Assembly: GCF_050948215.1 (NCBI RefSeq)
Contig: NW_027488946.1
Location: 62,001-126,000 of the forward strand
DNA length: 64,000 nucleotides
Source: Halictus rubicundus
Taxonomy: Eukaryota; Arthropoda; Insecta; Hymenoptera; Halictidae
Reading direction: 5' to 3'
Made by a program: the position numbers and the translations under genes. Positions 42,050-54,919 of this stretch are shown here, one piece after another (position 1 is the first letter of the stretch; the number at the start of each line of letters is the position of its first letter). The notes under the pieces are model-generated. The model was not told the DNA's origin and made no database searches. It saw only the letters and a program-made list of their open reading frames with translations.

Positions 42050-44715
42050 TCTATCCTATCCAATCGCCCATCCGATCCTCTATCCTATCCTATCCTCTAT
42101 CCTATCCTATCCTCTATCCTATCCTATCCTCTATCCTATCCTATCCTCTATCCTATCCTATCCTCTATCCTGTCCTATCCTATCCACTAACCTATCCTAT
42201 CCTCTATCCTATCCTATTCTCTATCCTATCCTCTATCCTATCCTATTCTCTATCCTATCCTCTATCCTATCCTATCATCTATCCTATCCTATCCTCTATC
42301 CTATCCTATCCTCTATCCTATCCTATCCTCTATCCTATCCTATCCTCTATCCTATCCTATCCTCTATCCTATCCTATCCTCTATCCTATCTTATCCTCTA
42401 TCCTATCCCCTATCCTATCCAATCCCCCATCCGATCCTCTATCCTATCCTATCCTCTATCCTATCCTATCCTCTATCCTATCCTATCCTCTATCCTATCC
42501 TATCCTATCCTCTATCCTATCCTATCCTCTATCCTAACCTATCCTCTATCCTATCCTATCCTCCATCCTATCCTATCCTCTATCGTATCCTATCCTCCAT
42601 CCTATCCTATCCTCTATCCTATCCTCTATCCTATCCTATCCTCTATCCTCTATCCTATGCAATCCTCTATCCTATCCTATCCTCTATCCTATCCTCTATC
42701 CTATCCTCTATCCTATCCTATCCTCTATCCTATCCTATCCTCTATCCTATCCTCTATCCTATCCTCTATCCTATCCTCTATCCTATCCTATCCTCTATCC
42801 TATCCTATCCTCTATCCTATCCTATCCTCTATCCCATCCTATCCTCTGTCCTATCCTATCCTCTATCCTATCCTATCCTCTATCCTATCCTATCCTCTAT
42901 CCTATCCTATTCTCTATCCTATCCTATCCTCTATCCTATCCTATCCTCTATCCTATCCTATCCTCTATCCTATCCTATCCTCTATCATATCCTATCCTCT
43001 ATCCTATCCTATCCTCTATCCTATCTTATCCTCTATCCTATTCTATACTCTATCCAATCCTATCCTCTATCCTATCCTATCCTCTATCCTATCCTATTAT
43101 CTCCACTATCCTATCCTCTATCCTATCCTATCCTCTATCCTGTCCTATCCTCTATCCTATCCTATCCTCTATCCTATCCTATCCTCTATCCTATCCTATC
43201 CTCTATCCTATCCTATCCTCTATCCTATCTTATCCTCTATCCAATTCTATACTCTATCCAATCCTATCCGCTATCCAATACTATCCTCTATCCTATCCAA
43301 TCACCTATCCGATCCTCTATCCTATCCTTTCCTCTATCCTATCCTATCCTCTATCCTATCCAATCCCCTATCATATCCAATCCTCTATCCTATCCTCTAT
43401 CCTATCCTATCCTCTATCCTATCCTATTCTCTATCCTATCCTCTATCCTATCCAATCCCCTATCATTTCCTCTATTCGATCCTCTTCTCTATAATATCGT
43501 ATCCTCTATCCTATCCTGTCCTCTATCCTATAATATCATCCATCCTATCCTATTCTCTATCCTACCCTATCCTATCCTCTATCGTATCCTATCCTCTATC
43601 CTATCCAATCCTATATCCTATACTCTATCCTATAATATCCTCTATCCTATCCTATCCTCTATCCTATCCTATTCTCTATCCTATCCTATCCTCTATCCTA
43701 TCCTATCCTCTATCCTATCCTATCCTCTATCCTATCCTATCCTCTATCCTATCCTATCCTCTATCCTATCCTCTATCCTATCCAATCGCCCATCCGATCC
43801 TCTATCCTATCCTATCCTCTATCCTATCCTATCCTCTACCCTATCCTATCCTCTATCCTATCCTATCCTCTATCCTATCCTATCCTATCCTCTATCCTAT
43901 CCTATCCTCTATCCTATCCTATCCTCTATCCTATCCTATCCTCTATCCTATCCTATCCTCTATCCTATCCTATCCTCTATCCTATCCTATCCTATCCTCT
44001 ATCCTATCCTATCCTCTATCCTAACCTATCCTCTATCCTATCCTATCCTCCATCCTATCCTATCCTCTATCCTATCCTATCCTGTATCCTATCCTATCCT
44101 CCATCCTAACCTATCCTCTATCCTATCCTATCCTCCATCCTATCCTATCCTCTATCCTATCCTATCCTCTATCCTATCCTATCCTCCATCCTATCCTATC
44201 CTCTATCCTATCCTATCCTCTATCCTATTGTATCCTATCCACTATCCTATCCTATCCTCTATCCTATCCTCTATCCTATCCTATCCTCTATCCTATCCTA
44301 TCCTCTATCCTATCCTATCCTCTATCTTATCCTATCCTCTATCCTATCCAATCCCCTATCATATCCAATCCTCTATCCTATCCTCTATCCTATCCTATCC
44401 TCTATCCTATCCTATCCTATCCTCTATCCTATCCTATCCTCTATCCTATCCTATCCTCTATCCTATCCTATCCTCTATCCTATCCTATCCTCTATCCTAT
44501 CCTATCCTCTATCCTATCCTATCCTCTATCCTATCCTATCCTCTATCCTATCCTATCCTATCCACTATCCTATCCTATCCTCTATCCTATCCTATTCTCT
44601 ATCCTATCCTCTATCCTATCCTATCCTCTATCCTATCCTATCCTCTATCCTATCCTATCCTCTATCTTATCCTATCCTCTATCCTATCCAATCCCCTATC
44701 ATATCCAATCCTCTA
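42050..44715. repeat. First copy of a 2,667-bp tandem duplication
   Basis: TGTCCTATCCTATCC at 42171 matches 44838. TATGCAATCC with ATG at 42657 matches 45324. The cassette at 43476 matches 46143. All offsets are 2,667 bp. Near the right end TTGTATCCTATCCAC at 44228 matches 46861, an offset of 2,633, two 17-bp units less. Confidence 0.87.
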
Positions 44716-47350
44716 TCCTATCCTCTATCCTATCCTATCCTCTATCCTATCCTATCCTATCCTCTATCCTATCCTATCCTCTATCCTATCCTATCCTCTA
44801 TCCTATCCTATCCTCTATCCTATCCTATCCTCTATCCTGTCCTATCCTATCCACTAACCTATCCTATCCTCTATCCTATCCTATTCTCTATCCTATCCTC
44901 TATCCTATCCTATTCTCTATCCTATCCTCTATCCTATCCTATCATCTATCCTATCCTATCCTCTATCCTATCCTATCCTCTATCCTATCCTATCCTCTAT
45001 CCTATCCTATCCTCTATCCTATCCTATCCTCTATCCTATCCTATCCTCTATCCTATCTTATCCTCTATCCTATCCCCTATCCTATCCAATCCCCCATCCG
45101 ATCCTCTATCCTATCCTATCCTCTATCCTATCCTATCCTCTATCCTATCCTATCCTCTATCCTATCCTATCCTATCCTCTATCCTATCCTATCCTCTATC
45201 CTAACCTATCCTCTATCCTATCCTATCCTCCATCCTATCCTATCCTCTATCGTATCCTATCCTCCATCCTATCCTATCCTCTATCCTATCCTCTATCCTA
45301 TCCTATCCTCTATCCTCTATCCTATGCAATCCTCTATCCTATCCTATCCTCTATCCTATCCTCTATCCTATCCTCTATCCTATCCTATCCTCTATCCTAT
45401 CCTATCCTCTATCCTATCCTCTATCCTATCCTCTATCCTATCCTCTATCCTATCCTATCCTCTATCCTATCCTATCCTCTATCCTATCCTATCCTCTATC
45501 CCATCCTATCCTCTGTCCTATCCTATCCTCTATCCTATCCTATCCTCTATCCTATCCTATCCTCTATCCTATCCTATTCTCTATCCTATCCTATCCTCTA
45601 TCCTATCCTATCCTCTATCCTATCCTATCCTCTATCCTATCCTATCCTCTATCATATCCTATCCTCTATCCTATCCTATCCTCTATCCTATCTTATCCTC
45701 TATCCTATTCTATACTCTATCCAATCCTATCCTCTATCCTATCCTATCCTCTATCCTATCCTATTATCTCCACTATCCTATCCTCTATCCTATCCTATCC
45801 TCTATCCTGTCCTATCCTCTATCCTATCCTATCCTCTATCCTATCCTATCCTCTATCCTATCCTATCCTCTATCCTATCCTATCCTCTATCCTATCTTAT
45901 CCTCTATCCAATTCTATACTCTATCCAATCCTATCCGCTATCCAATACTATCCTCTATCCTATCCAATCACCTATCCGATCCTCTATCCTATCCTTTCCT
46001 CTATCCTATCCTATCCTCTATCCTATCCAATCCCCTATCATATCCAATCCTCTATCCTATCCTCTATCCTATCCTATCCTCTATCCTATCCTATTCTCTA
46101 TCCTATCCTCTATCCTATCCAATCCCCTATCATTTCCTCTATTCGATCCTCTTCTCTATAATATCGTATCCTCTATCCTATCCTGTCCTCTATCCTATAA
46201 TATCATCCATCCTATCCTATTCTCTATCCTACCCTATCCTATCCTCTATCGTATCCTATCCTCTATCCTATCCAATCCTATATCCTATACTCTATCCTAT
46301 AATATCCTCTATCCTATCCTATCCTATATCCTATCCTATTCTCTATCCTATCCTATCCTCTATCCTATCCTATCCTCTATCCTATCCTATCCTCTATCCT
46401 ATCCTATCCTCTATCCTATCCTATCCTCTATCCTATCCTCTATCCTATCCAATCGCCCATCCGATCCTCTATCCTATCCTATCCTCTATCCTATCCTATC
46501 CTCTATCCTATCCTATCCTATCCTCTATCCTATCCTATCCTCTATCCTATCCTATCCTCTATCCTATCCTATCCTCTATCCTATCCTATCCTCTATCCTA
46601 TCCTATCCTCTATCCTATCCTATCCTATCCTCTATCCTATCCTATCCTCTATCCTAACCTATCCTCTATCCTATCCTATCCTCCATCCTATCCTATCCTC
46701 TATCCTATCCTATCCTCTATCCTATCCTATCCTCCATCCTAACCTATCCTCTATCCTATCCTATCCTCCATCCTATCCTATCCTCTATCCTATCCTATCC
46801 TCTATCCTATCCTATCCTCCATCCTATCCTATCCTCTATCCTATCCTATCCTCTATCCTATTGTATCCTATCCACTATCCTATCCTATCCTCTATCCTAT
46901 CCTCTATCCTATCCTATCCTCTATCCTATCCTATCCTCTATCCTATCCTATCCTCTATCTTATCCTATCCTCTATCCTATCCAATCCCCTATCATATCCA
47001 ATCCTCTATCCTATCCTCTATCCTATCCTATCCTCTATCCTATCCTATCCTATCCTCTATCCTATCCTATCCTCTATCCTATCCTATCCTCTATCCTATC
47101 CTATCCTCTATCCTATCCTATCCTCTATCCTATCCTATCCTCTATCCTATCCTATCCTCTATCCTATCCTATCCTCTATCCTATCCTATCCTCTATCCTA
47201 TCCTATCCTATCCACTATCCTATCCTATCCTCTATCCTATCCTATTCTCTATCCTATCCTCTATCCTATCCTATCCTCTATCCTATCCTATCCTCTATCT
47301 TATCCTATCCTCTATCCTATCCAATCCCCTATCATATCCAATCCTCTATC
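44716..47350. repeat. Second copy of the 2,667-bp tandem duplication
   Basis: It follows the first copy and shares its landmark order. It is two 17-bp units shorter between about 46,640 and 46,860. After about 47,370 the sequence changes to different variant order, so no full third copy follows. Confidence 0.85.
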
Positions 47351-50300
47351 CTATCCTCTATCCTATCCTATCCTCTATCCTATCCTCTATCCTATCCTCT
47401 ATCCTATCCTATCCTCTATCCTATCCTCTATCCTATCCTATCCTCTATCCTATCCTATCCTCTATCCTATCCTATCCTCTATCCTATCCTATCCTCTATT
47501 CTATCCTATCCTCTATCCTATCCTATCATCTATCCTATCCTATCCTCTATCCTATCCTATCCTCTATCCTATCCTATCCTCTATCCTATCCTATCCTCTA
47601 TCCTATCCTATCCTCTATCCTATCCTATCCTCTATCCTATCTTATCCTCTATCCTATCCCCTATCCTATCCAATCCCCCATCCGATCCTCTATCCTATCC
47701 TATCCTCTATCCTATCCTATCCTCTATCCTATCCTATCCTCTATCCTATCCTATCCTCTATCCTATCCTATCCTCTATCCTATCCTATCCTATCCTCTAT
47801 CCTATCCTATCCTCTATCCTATCCTATCCTCTATCCTATCCTATCCTCCATCCTATCCTATCCTCTATCCTATCCTATCCTCTATCCTATTGTATCCTAT
47901 CCACTATCCTATCCTATCCTCTATCCTATCCTATTGTCTATCCTATCCTCTATCCTATCCTATCCTCTATCCTATCCTATCCTCTATCCTATCCTATCCT
48001 CTATCTTATCCTATCCTCTATCCTATCCAATCCCCTATCATATCCAATCCTCTATCCTATCCTCTATCCTATCCTATTCTCTATCCTATCCTCTATCCTA
48101 TCCTATCCTCTATCCTATCCTATCCTCTATCCTATCCTATCCTCTATCTTATCCTATCCTCTATCCTATCCAATCCCCTATCATATCCAATCCTCTATCC
48201 TATCCTCTATCCTATCCTATCCTCTATCCTATCCTATTCTCTATCCTATCCTCTATCCTTTCCAATCCCCTATCATTTCCTCTATTCGATGCTCTTCTCT
48301 ATAATATCGTATCCTCTATCCTATCCTGTCCTCTATCCTATAATATCATCCATCCTATCCTATTCTCTATCCTACACTATCCTATCCTCAATCCTATCCT
48401 ATCCTCTATCCTATCCTATCCTCTATCCTATCCTATCCTCTATCCTATCCTATCCTCTATCCTATCCTATCCTCTATCCTATCCTATCCTCTATCTTATC
48501 CTATCCTCTATCCTATCCAATCCCCTATCATATCCAATCCTCTATCCTATCCTCTATCCTATCCTATCCTCTATCCAATCCTATTCTCTATCCTATCCTC
48601 TATCCTATCCAATCCCCTATCATTTCCTCTATTCGATCCTCTTCTCTATAATATCGTATCCTCTATCCTATCCTGTCCTCTATCCTATAATATCATCCAT
48701 CCTATCCTATTCTCTATCCTACACTATCCTATCCTCTATCGTATCCTATCCTCTATCCTACCCAATCCTATATCCTATACTCTATCCTATCCTATCCTCT
48801 ATCCTATCCTATCCTCTATCCTATCCTATCCTCTATCCTATCCTATCCTCTATCCTATCCTATCCTCTATCCTATCCTATCCTCTATCCTATCCCCTATC
48901 CTATCCAATCCCCCATCCGATCCTCTATCCTATCCTATCCTCTATCCTATCCTATCCTCTATCCTATCCTATCCTATCGTCTATCCTATCCTATCCTCTA
49001 TCCTATCCTATCCTCCATCCTATCCTATCCTCTATCCTATCCTATCCTCTATCCTATCCTATCCTATCCACTATCCTATCCTATCCTCTATCCTATCCTA
49101 TTCTCTATCCTATCCTCTATCCTATCCTATCCTCTATCCTATCCTATCCTCTATCCTATCCTATCCTCTATCTTATCCTATCCTCTATCCTATCCAATCC
49201 CCTATCATATCCAATCCTCTATCCTATCCTCTATCCTATCCTATCCTCTATCCTATCCTATCCTCTATCCTATCCTATTCTCTATCCTATCCTATCCTCT
49301 ATCCTATCCTATTCTCTTTCCTATCCTCTATCCTATCCTATCCTCCATCCTATCCTATCCTCTATCCTATCCTATCCTCTATCCTATCCTATCCTATCCT
49401 ATCCACTATCCTATCCTATCCTCTATCCTATCCTATTCTCTATCCTATCCTCTATCCTATCCTATCCTCTATCCTATCCTATCCTCTATCCTATCCTATC
49501 CTCTATCTTATCCTATCCTCTATCCTATCCAATCCCCTATCATATCCAATCCTCTATCCTATCCTCTATCCTATCCTATCCTCTATCCTATCCTATCCTC
49601 TATCCTATCCTATCCTCTATCCTATCTTATCCTCTATCCTATTCTATACTCTATCCAATCCTATCCGCTATCCAATCCTATACTCTATCCTATCCTATCC
49701 TCTATCCTATCCTATTCTCTATCCTATCCTCTATCCTATCCTATCCTCTATCCTATCCCATTCTCTATCCTATCTTCTATCCCAGCCAATCCCCTATCAT
49801 TTCCTCTATTCGATCCTCTTCTCTATAATATCGTATCCTCTATCCTATCCTGTCCTCTATCCTATAATATCATCCATCCTTTCCTATTCTCTATCCTACC
49901 CTATCCTATCCTCTATCGTATCCTATCCTCTATCCTATCCAATCCTATATCCTATACTCTATCCTATCCTATCCTCTATCCTATCCAATCACCTATCCGA
50001 TCCTCTATCCTATCCTTTCCTCTATCCTATCCTATCCTCAATCCTATCCTATCCTCTATCCTATCCTATCCTCTATCCTATCCTATCCTCTATCCTATCC
50101 TATCCTCTATCCTATCCTATCCTCTATCCTATCCTATCCTCTATCCTATCCTATCCTCTATCCTATCCTATCCTCTATCCTATCCTATCCTCTATCCTAT
50201 CCTATCCTCTATCCTATCCTATCCTCTATCCTCTATCCTATGCAATTCTCTATCCTATCCTATCCTCTATCCTATCCTCTATCCTATCCTCTATCCTATC

Positions 50301-50646
50301 CTATCCTCTATCCTATCCTATCCTCTATCCTATCCTATCCTCTATCCTATCCTATCCTCTATCCTATCCTATCCTCTATCCTATCCTATCCTCTATCCTA
50401 TCCTATCCTCTATCCTATCCTCTATCCTATCCTCTATCCTATCCTCTATCCTATCCTCTATCCTATCCTATCCTCTATCCTATCCTATCCTCTATCCTAT
50501 CCTATCCTCTATCCTATCCTATCCTCTGTCCCATCCTATCCTCTATCCTATCCTATCCTCTATCCTATCCTATCCTCTATCCTATCCTATTCTCTATCCT
50601 ATCCTATCCTCTATCCTATCCTATCCTCTATCCTATCCTATCCTCT

Positions 50647-52617
50647 ATCATAACCTATCCTCTATCCTATCCTTTCCTCTATCCTATCCTATCCTCTATC
50701 CTATCCTATCCTCTATCCTATCCTATCCTCTATCCTATCCTATCCTCTATCCTATCCTATCCTCTATCTTATCCTATCCTCTATCCTATCCAATCCCCTA
50801 TCATATCCAATCCTCTATCCTATCCTCTATCCTATCCTATCCTCTATCCTATCCTATTCTCTATCCTATCCTCTATCCTATCCAATCCCCTATCATTTCC
50901 TCTATTCGGTCCTCTTCTCTATAATATCGTATCCTCTATCCTATCCTGTCCTCTATCCTATAATATCATCCATCCTATCCTATTCTCTATCCTACCCTAT
51001 CCTATCCTCTATCGTATCCTATCCTCTATCCTATCCAATCCTATATCCTATACTCTATCCTATCCTATCCTCTATCCTATCCTATCCTCTATCCTATCCT
51101 ATCCTCTATCCTATCCTATCCTCTATCCTATCCTATCCTCTATCCTATCCTATCCTCTATCCTATCCTATCCTCTATCCTATCCTATCCTCTATCCTATC
51201 CTATCCTCTATCCTATCCTATCCTATCCACTATCCTATCCTATCCTCTATCCTATCCTATTCTCTAACCTATCCTCTATCCTATCCTATCCTCTATCCTA
51301 TCCTATCCTCTATCCAATCCTATCCGCTATCCAATCCTATCCTCTATCCTATCCTATCATCTATCCTATCCTATCCTCTATCCTATCCTATCCTCTATCC
51401 CATCCTATCCTCTATCCTATCCTATCATCTATCCTATCCTATCCTCTATCCTATCCTATCCTCTATCCTATCCTATCCTCTATCCTATCCTATCCTCTAT
51501 CCTATCCTATCCTCTATCCTATCTTATCCTCTATCCTATCCTATCCTCTATCCAATCCTATCCGCTATCCAATCCTATCCTCTATCCTATCCTATCCTCT
51601 ATCCTATCTTATCCTCTATCCTATTCTATACTCTATCCTATCCTATCCTCCATCCTATCCTATCCCCTATCCTATCCTATCCTCTATCCTATCCTATCCT
51701 CTATCCTATCCTATCCTCTATCCTATCCTATCCTCTATCCAATCCTATACTCTATACCATCCCATCCTCTGTCATGTCCTATCATCCATCCTATCCCATC
51801 CTCTGTCATGTCCTATCATCCATCCTATCCTATCCTCTATCCTATCCTATCCTCAATCCTATCCCATCCTCAATCCTATCCTATCCTCTATCCTATCCTA
51901 TCCTCTATCCTATCCTATCCTCTATCCTATCCTATCCTCTATCCTATCCTATCCTATCCTATCCTCTATTCTATACTATCCTCTATCCCATCCTATCCTC
52001 TATCCTATCCTATCCTCTATCCTATCCTATCCTCTATCCTATCCTATCCTATCCTCTATCGTATCCTATTCTGTATCCTATCCTATCCTCTATCCTATCC
52101 TATCCTCTATCCTATCCTAATCTCTATCCTATCCTGTCCTCTATCCTATCCTCTATCCTATCCTATCCTCTATCCTATCCTCTATCCTATCCTCTATCCT
52201 ATCCTCTATCCTATAATCTATCCTATTCTCTATCCTATACTATTCTCTATCCTATCCTATCCTCTATCCTATCCTATCCTCTATCCTATCCTATCCTCCA
52301 TCCTATCCTATCCGCTATCCTATCCTATCCTCTATCGTATAATCTATCCTCAATCCTATCCTCTGTCCTATACTATCCTCTATCATATCCTATCCTCTAT
52401 CCTATCCTATCCTCTATCGTATAATCTATCCTCAATCCTATCCTCTGTCCTATACTATCCTCTATCCTATCCTATCCTCTGTCCTATCCTATCACCTTTA
52501 ATATCATATCCTCTGTCCTATCCTGTAATCTATCCTATCCTATCCTCTAACTCATCCTATCCTCTATCCTATCCTATCCTCTATCCTATCCTATCCTCTA
52601 TCCTATCCTATCCTCTA
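50647..52617. repeat. 1,970-bp block with the CGGTCC cassette, copy 1
   Basis: It begins at a CATAACC variant and carries the cassette at 50906 in its CGGTCC form. Its left part matches 52,618-53,590 at an offset of 1,970 bp. The part from about 51,600 to 52,110 has no counterpart in copy 2. It includes a local 34-bp duplication with CATGTCCTATCATCC near 51,773 and 51,807. CTTTAATATC lies near the right end, with TTT at 52497. Confidence 0.83.
51767..51834. repeat. Local 34-bp dimer duplication with CATGTCC
   Basis: A two-unit segment with CTCTGTCATGTCC followed by TATCATCCATCC occurs twice in a row, 34 bp apart (ATG at 51774 and 51808). Other parts of the window lack this combination, so it looks like a private, recent duplication of two units. 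Confidence 0.8.
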
Positions 52618-54096
52618 TCATAACCTATCCTCTATCCTATCCTTTCCTCTATCCTATCCTATCCTCTATCCTATCCTATCCTCTATCCTATCCTATCCTC
52701 TATCCTATCCTATCCTCTATCCTATCCTATCCTCTATCTTATCCTATCCTCTATCCTATCCAATCCCCTATCATATCCAATCCTCTATCCTATCCTCTAT
52801 CCTATCCTATCCTCTATCCTATCCTATTCTCTATCCTATCCTCTATCCTATCCAATCCCCTATCATTTCCTCTATTCGGTCCTCTTCTCTATAATATCGT
52901 ATCCTCTATCCTATCCTGTCCTCTATCCTATAATATCATCCATCCTATCCTATTCTCTATCCTACCCTATCCTATCCTCTATCGTATCCTATCCTCTATC
53001 CTATCCAATCCTATATCCTATACTCTATCCTATCCTATCCTCTATCCTATCCTATCCTCTATCCTATCCTATCCTCTATCCTATCCTATCCTCTATCCTA
53101 TCCTATCCTCTATCCTATCCTATCCTCTATCCTATCCTATCCTCTATCCTATCCTATCCTCTATCCTATCCTATCCTCTATCCTATCCTATCCTATCCAC
53201 TATCCTATCCTATCCTCTATCCTATCCTATTCTCTAACCTATCCTCTATCCTATCCTATCCTCTATCCTATCCTATCCTCTATCCAATCCTATCCGCTAT
53301 CCAATCCTATCCTCTATCCTATCCTATCATCTATCCTATCCTATCCTCTATCCTATCCTATCCTCTATCCCATCCTATCCTCTATCCTATCCTATCATCT
53401 ATCCTATCCTATCCTCTATCCTATCCTATCCTCTATCCTATCCTATCCTCTATCCTATCCTATCCTCTATCCTATCCTATCCTCTATCCTATCTTATCCT
53501 CTATCCTATCCTATCCTCTATCCAATCCTATCCGCTATCCAATCCTATCCTCTATCCTATCCTATCCTCTATCCTATCCTATCCTCTATCCTATCCTAAT
53601 CTCTATCCTATCCTGTCCTCTATCCTATCCTCTATCCTATCCTATCCTCTATCCTATCCTCTATCCTATCCTCTATCCTATCCTCTATCCTATAATCTAT
53701 CCTATTCTCTATCCTATACTATTCTCTATCCTATCCTATCCTCTATCCTATCCTATCCTCTATCCTATCCTATCCTCCATCCTATCCTATCCGCTATCCT
53801 ATCCTATCCTCTATCGTATAATCTATCCTCAATCCTATCCTCTGTCCTATACTATCCTCTATCATATCCTATCCTCTATCCTATCCTATCCTCTATCGTA
53901 TAATCTATCCTCAATCCTATCCTCTGTCCTATACTATCCTCTATCCTATCCTATCCTCTGTCCTATCCTATCACCTTTAATATCATATCCTCTGTCCTAT
54001 CCTGTAATCTATCCTATCCTATCCTCTAACTCATCCTATCCTCTATCCTATCCTATCCTCTATCCTATCCTATCCTCTATCCTATCCTATCCTCTA
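52618..54096. repeat. 1,479-bp block with the CGGTCC cassette, copy 2
   Basis: It carries the cassette at 52876 and the CTTTAATATC variant at 53976. It equals copy 1 minus an internal segment of about 491 bp. A third start follows at 54,097, with the cassette at 54355, and breaks off into domain IV near 54,680. Confidence 0.83.
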
Positions 54097-54680
54097 TCAT
54101 AACCTATCCTCTATCCTATCCTTTCCTCTATCCTATCCTATCCTCTATCCTATCCTATCCTCTATCCTATCCTATCCTCTATCCTATCCTATCCTCTATC
54201 CTATCCTATCCTCTATCTTATCCTATCCTCTATCCTATCCAATCCCCTATCATATCCAATCCTCTATCCTATCCTCTATCCTATCCTATCCTCTATCCTA
54301 TCCTATTCTCTATCCTATCCTCTATCCTATCCAATCCCCTATCATTTCCTCTATTCGGTCCTCTTCTCTATAATATCGTATCCTCTATCCTATCCTGTCC
54401 TCTATCCTATAATATCATCCATCCTATCCTATTCTCTATCCTACCCTATCCTATCCTCTATCGTATCCTATCCTCTATCCTATCCAATCCTATATCCTAT
54501 ACTCTATCCTATCCTATCCTCTATCCTATCCTATCCTCTATCCTATCCTATCCTCTATCCTATCCTATCCTCTATCCTATCCTATCCTCTATCCTATCCT
54601 ATCCTCTATCCTATCCTATCCTCTATCCTATCCTATCCTCTATCCTATCCTATCCTCTATCCTATCCTATCCTATCCTCT
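54097..54680. repeat. Partial third CGGTCC block at the domain III/IV border
   Basis: It matches 52,618 onward at an offset of 1,479 bp, including the CATAACC variant and the cassette in CGGTCC form at 54355. It is the last cassette copy in the window. After about 54,680 the variants switch to domain IV types. Confidence 0.8.
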
Positions 54681-54919
54681 ATCCTATCCGATCCTCTATC
54701 CTATCCTATCCTCTATCCTATCCTATCCTCTATCCTACCCTATCCTCTATCCTATCCTATCCTCTATCCTATCCCATCCTCTATCCTATCCTATCCTCTA
54801 TCCTATCATATCCTCTATCCCATCCTATTCTCAGTCCAATCCTATCCTATCCTCTATCGTATCCTATTCTCTATCCTATCCAATCCTATATCGTATCCTC
54901 TATCCTATCCTATCCTCTA

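Larger units (their letters stand above)
18500..54680. repeat. Domain III of the satellite array, with 26 divergent cassettes
   Basis: This long part is defined by a divergent cassette with core ATCATTTCCTCTATTCG, followed by TCTCTATAATATCG and then usually ATAATATCATCC. I count 26 copies. The TCG of the core lies at 19121, 20048, 21190, 22394, 24309, 25316, 26998, 28005, 30283, 31780, 34201, 35698, 37835, 38866, 40169, 40477, 40959, 41822, 43476, 46143, 48286, 48633, 49810, 50906, 52876 and 54355. Spacing runs from about 0.3 to 2.7 kb. Between cassettes the sequence is ordinary 17-bp units with scattered CCAATCCCC, CCGCTATCC and CTATCATATCC variants. Blocks at about 51,600-52,618 and 53,590-54,097 carry domain II/IV variants instead, so the right end is a mosaic. 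Confidence 0.8.
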
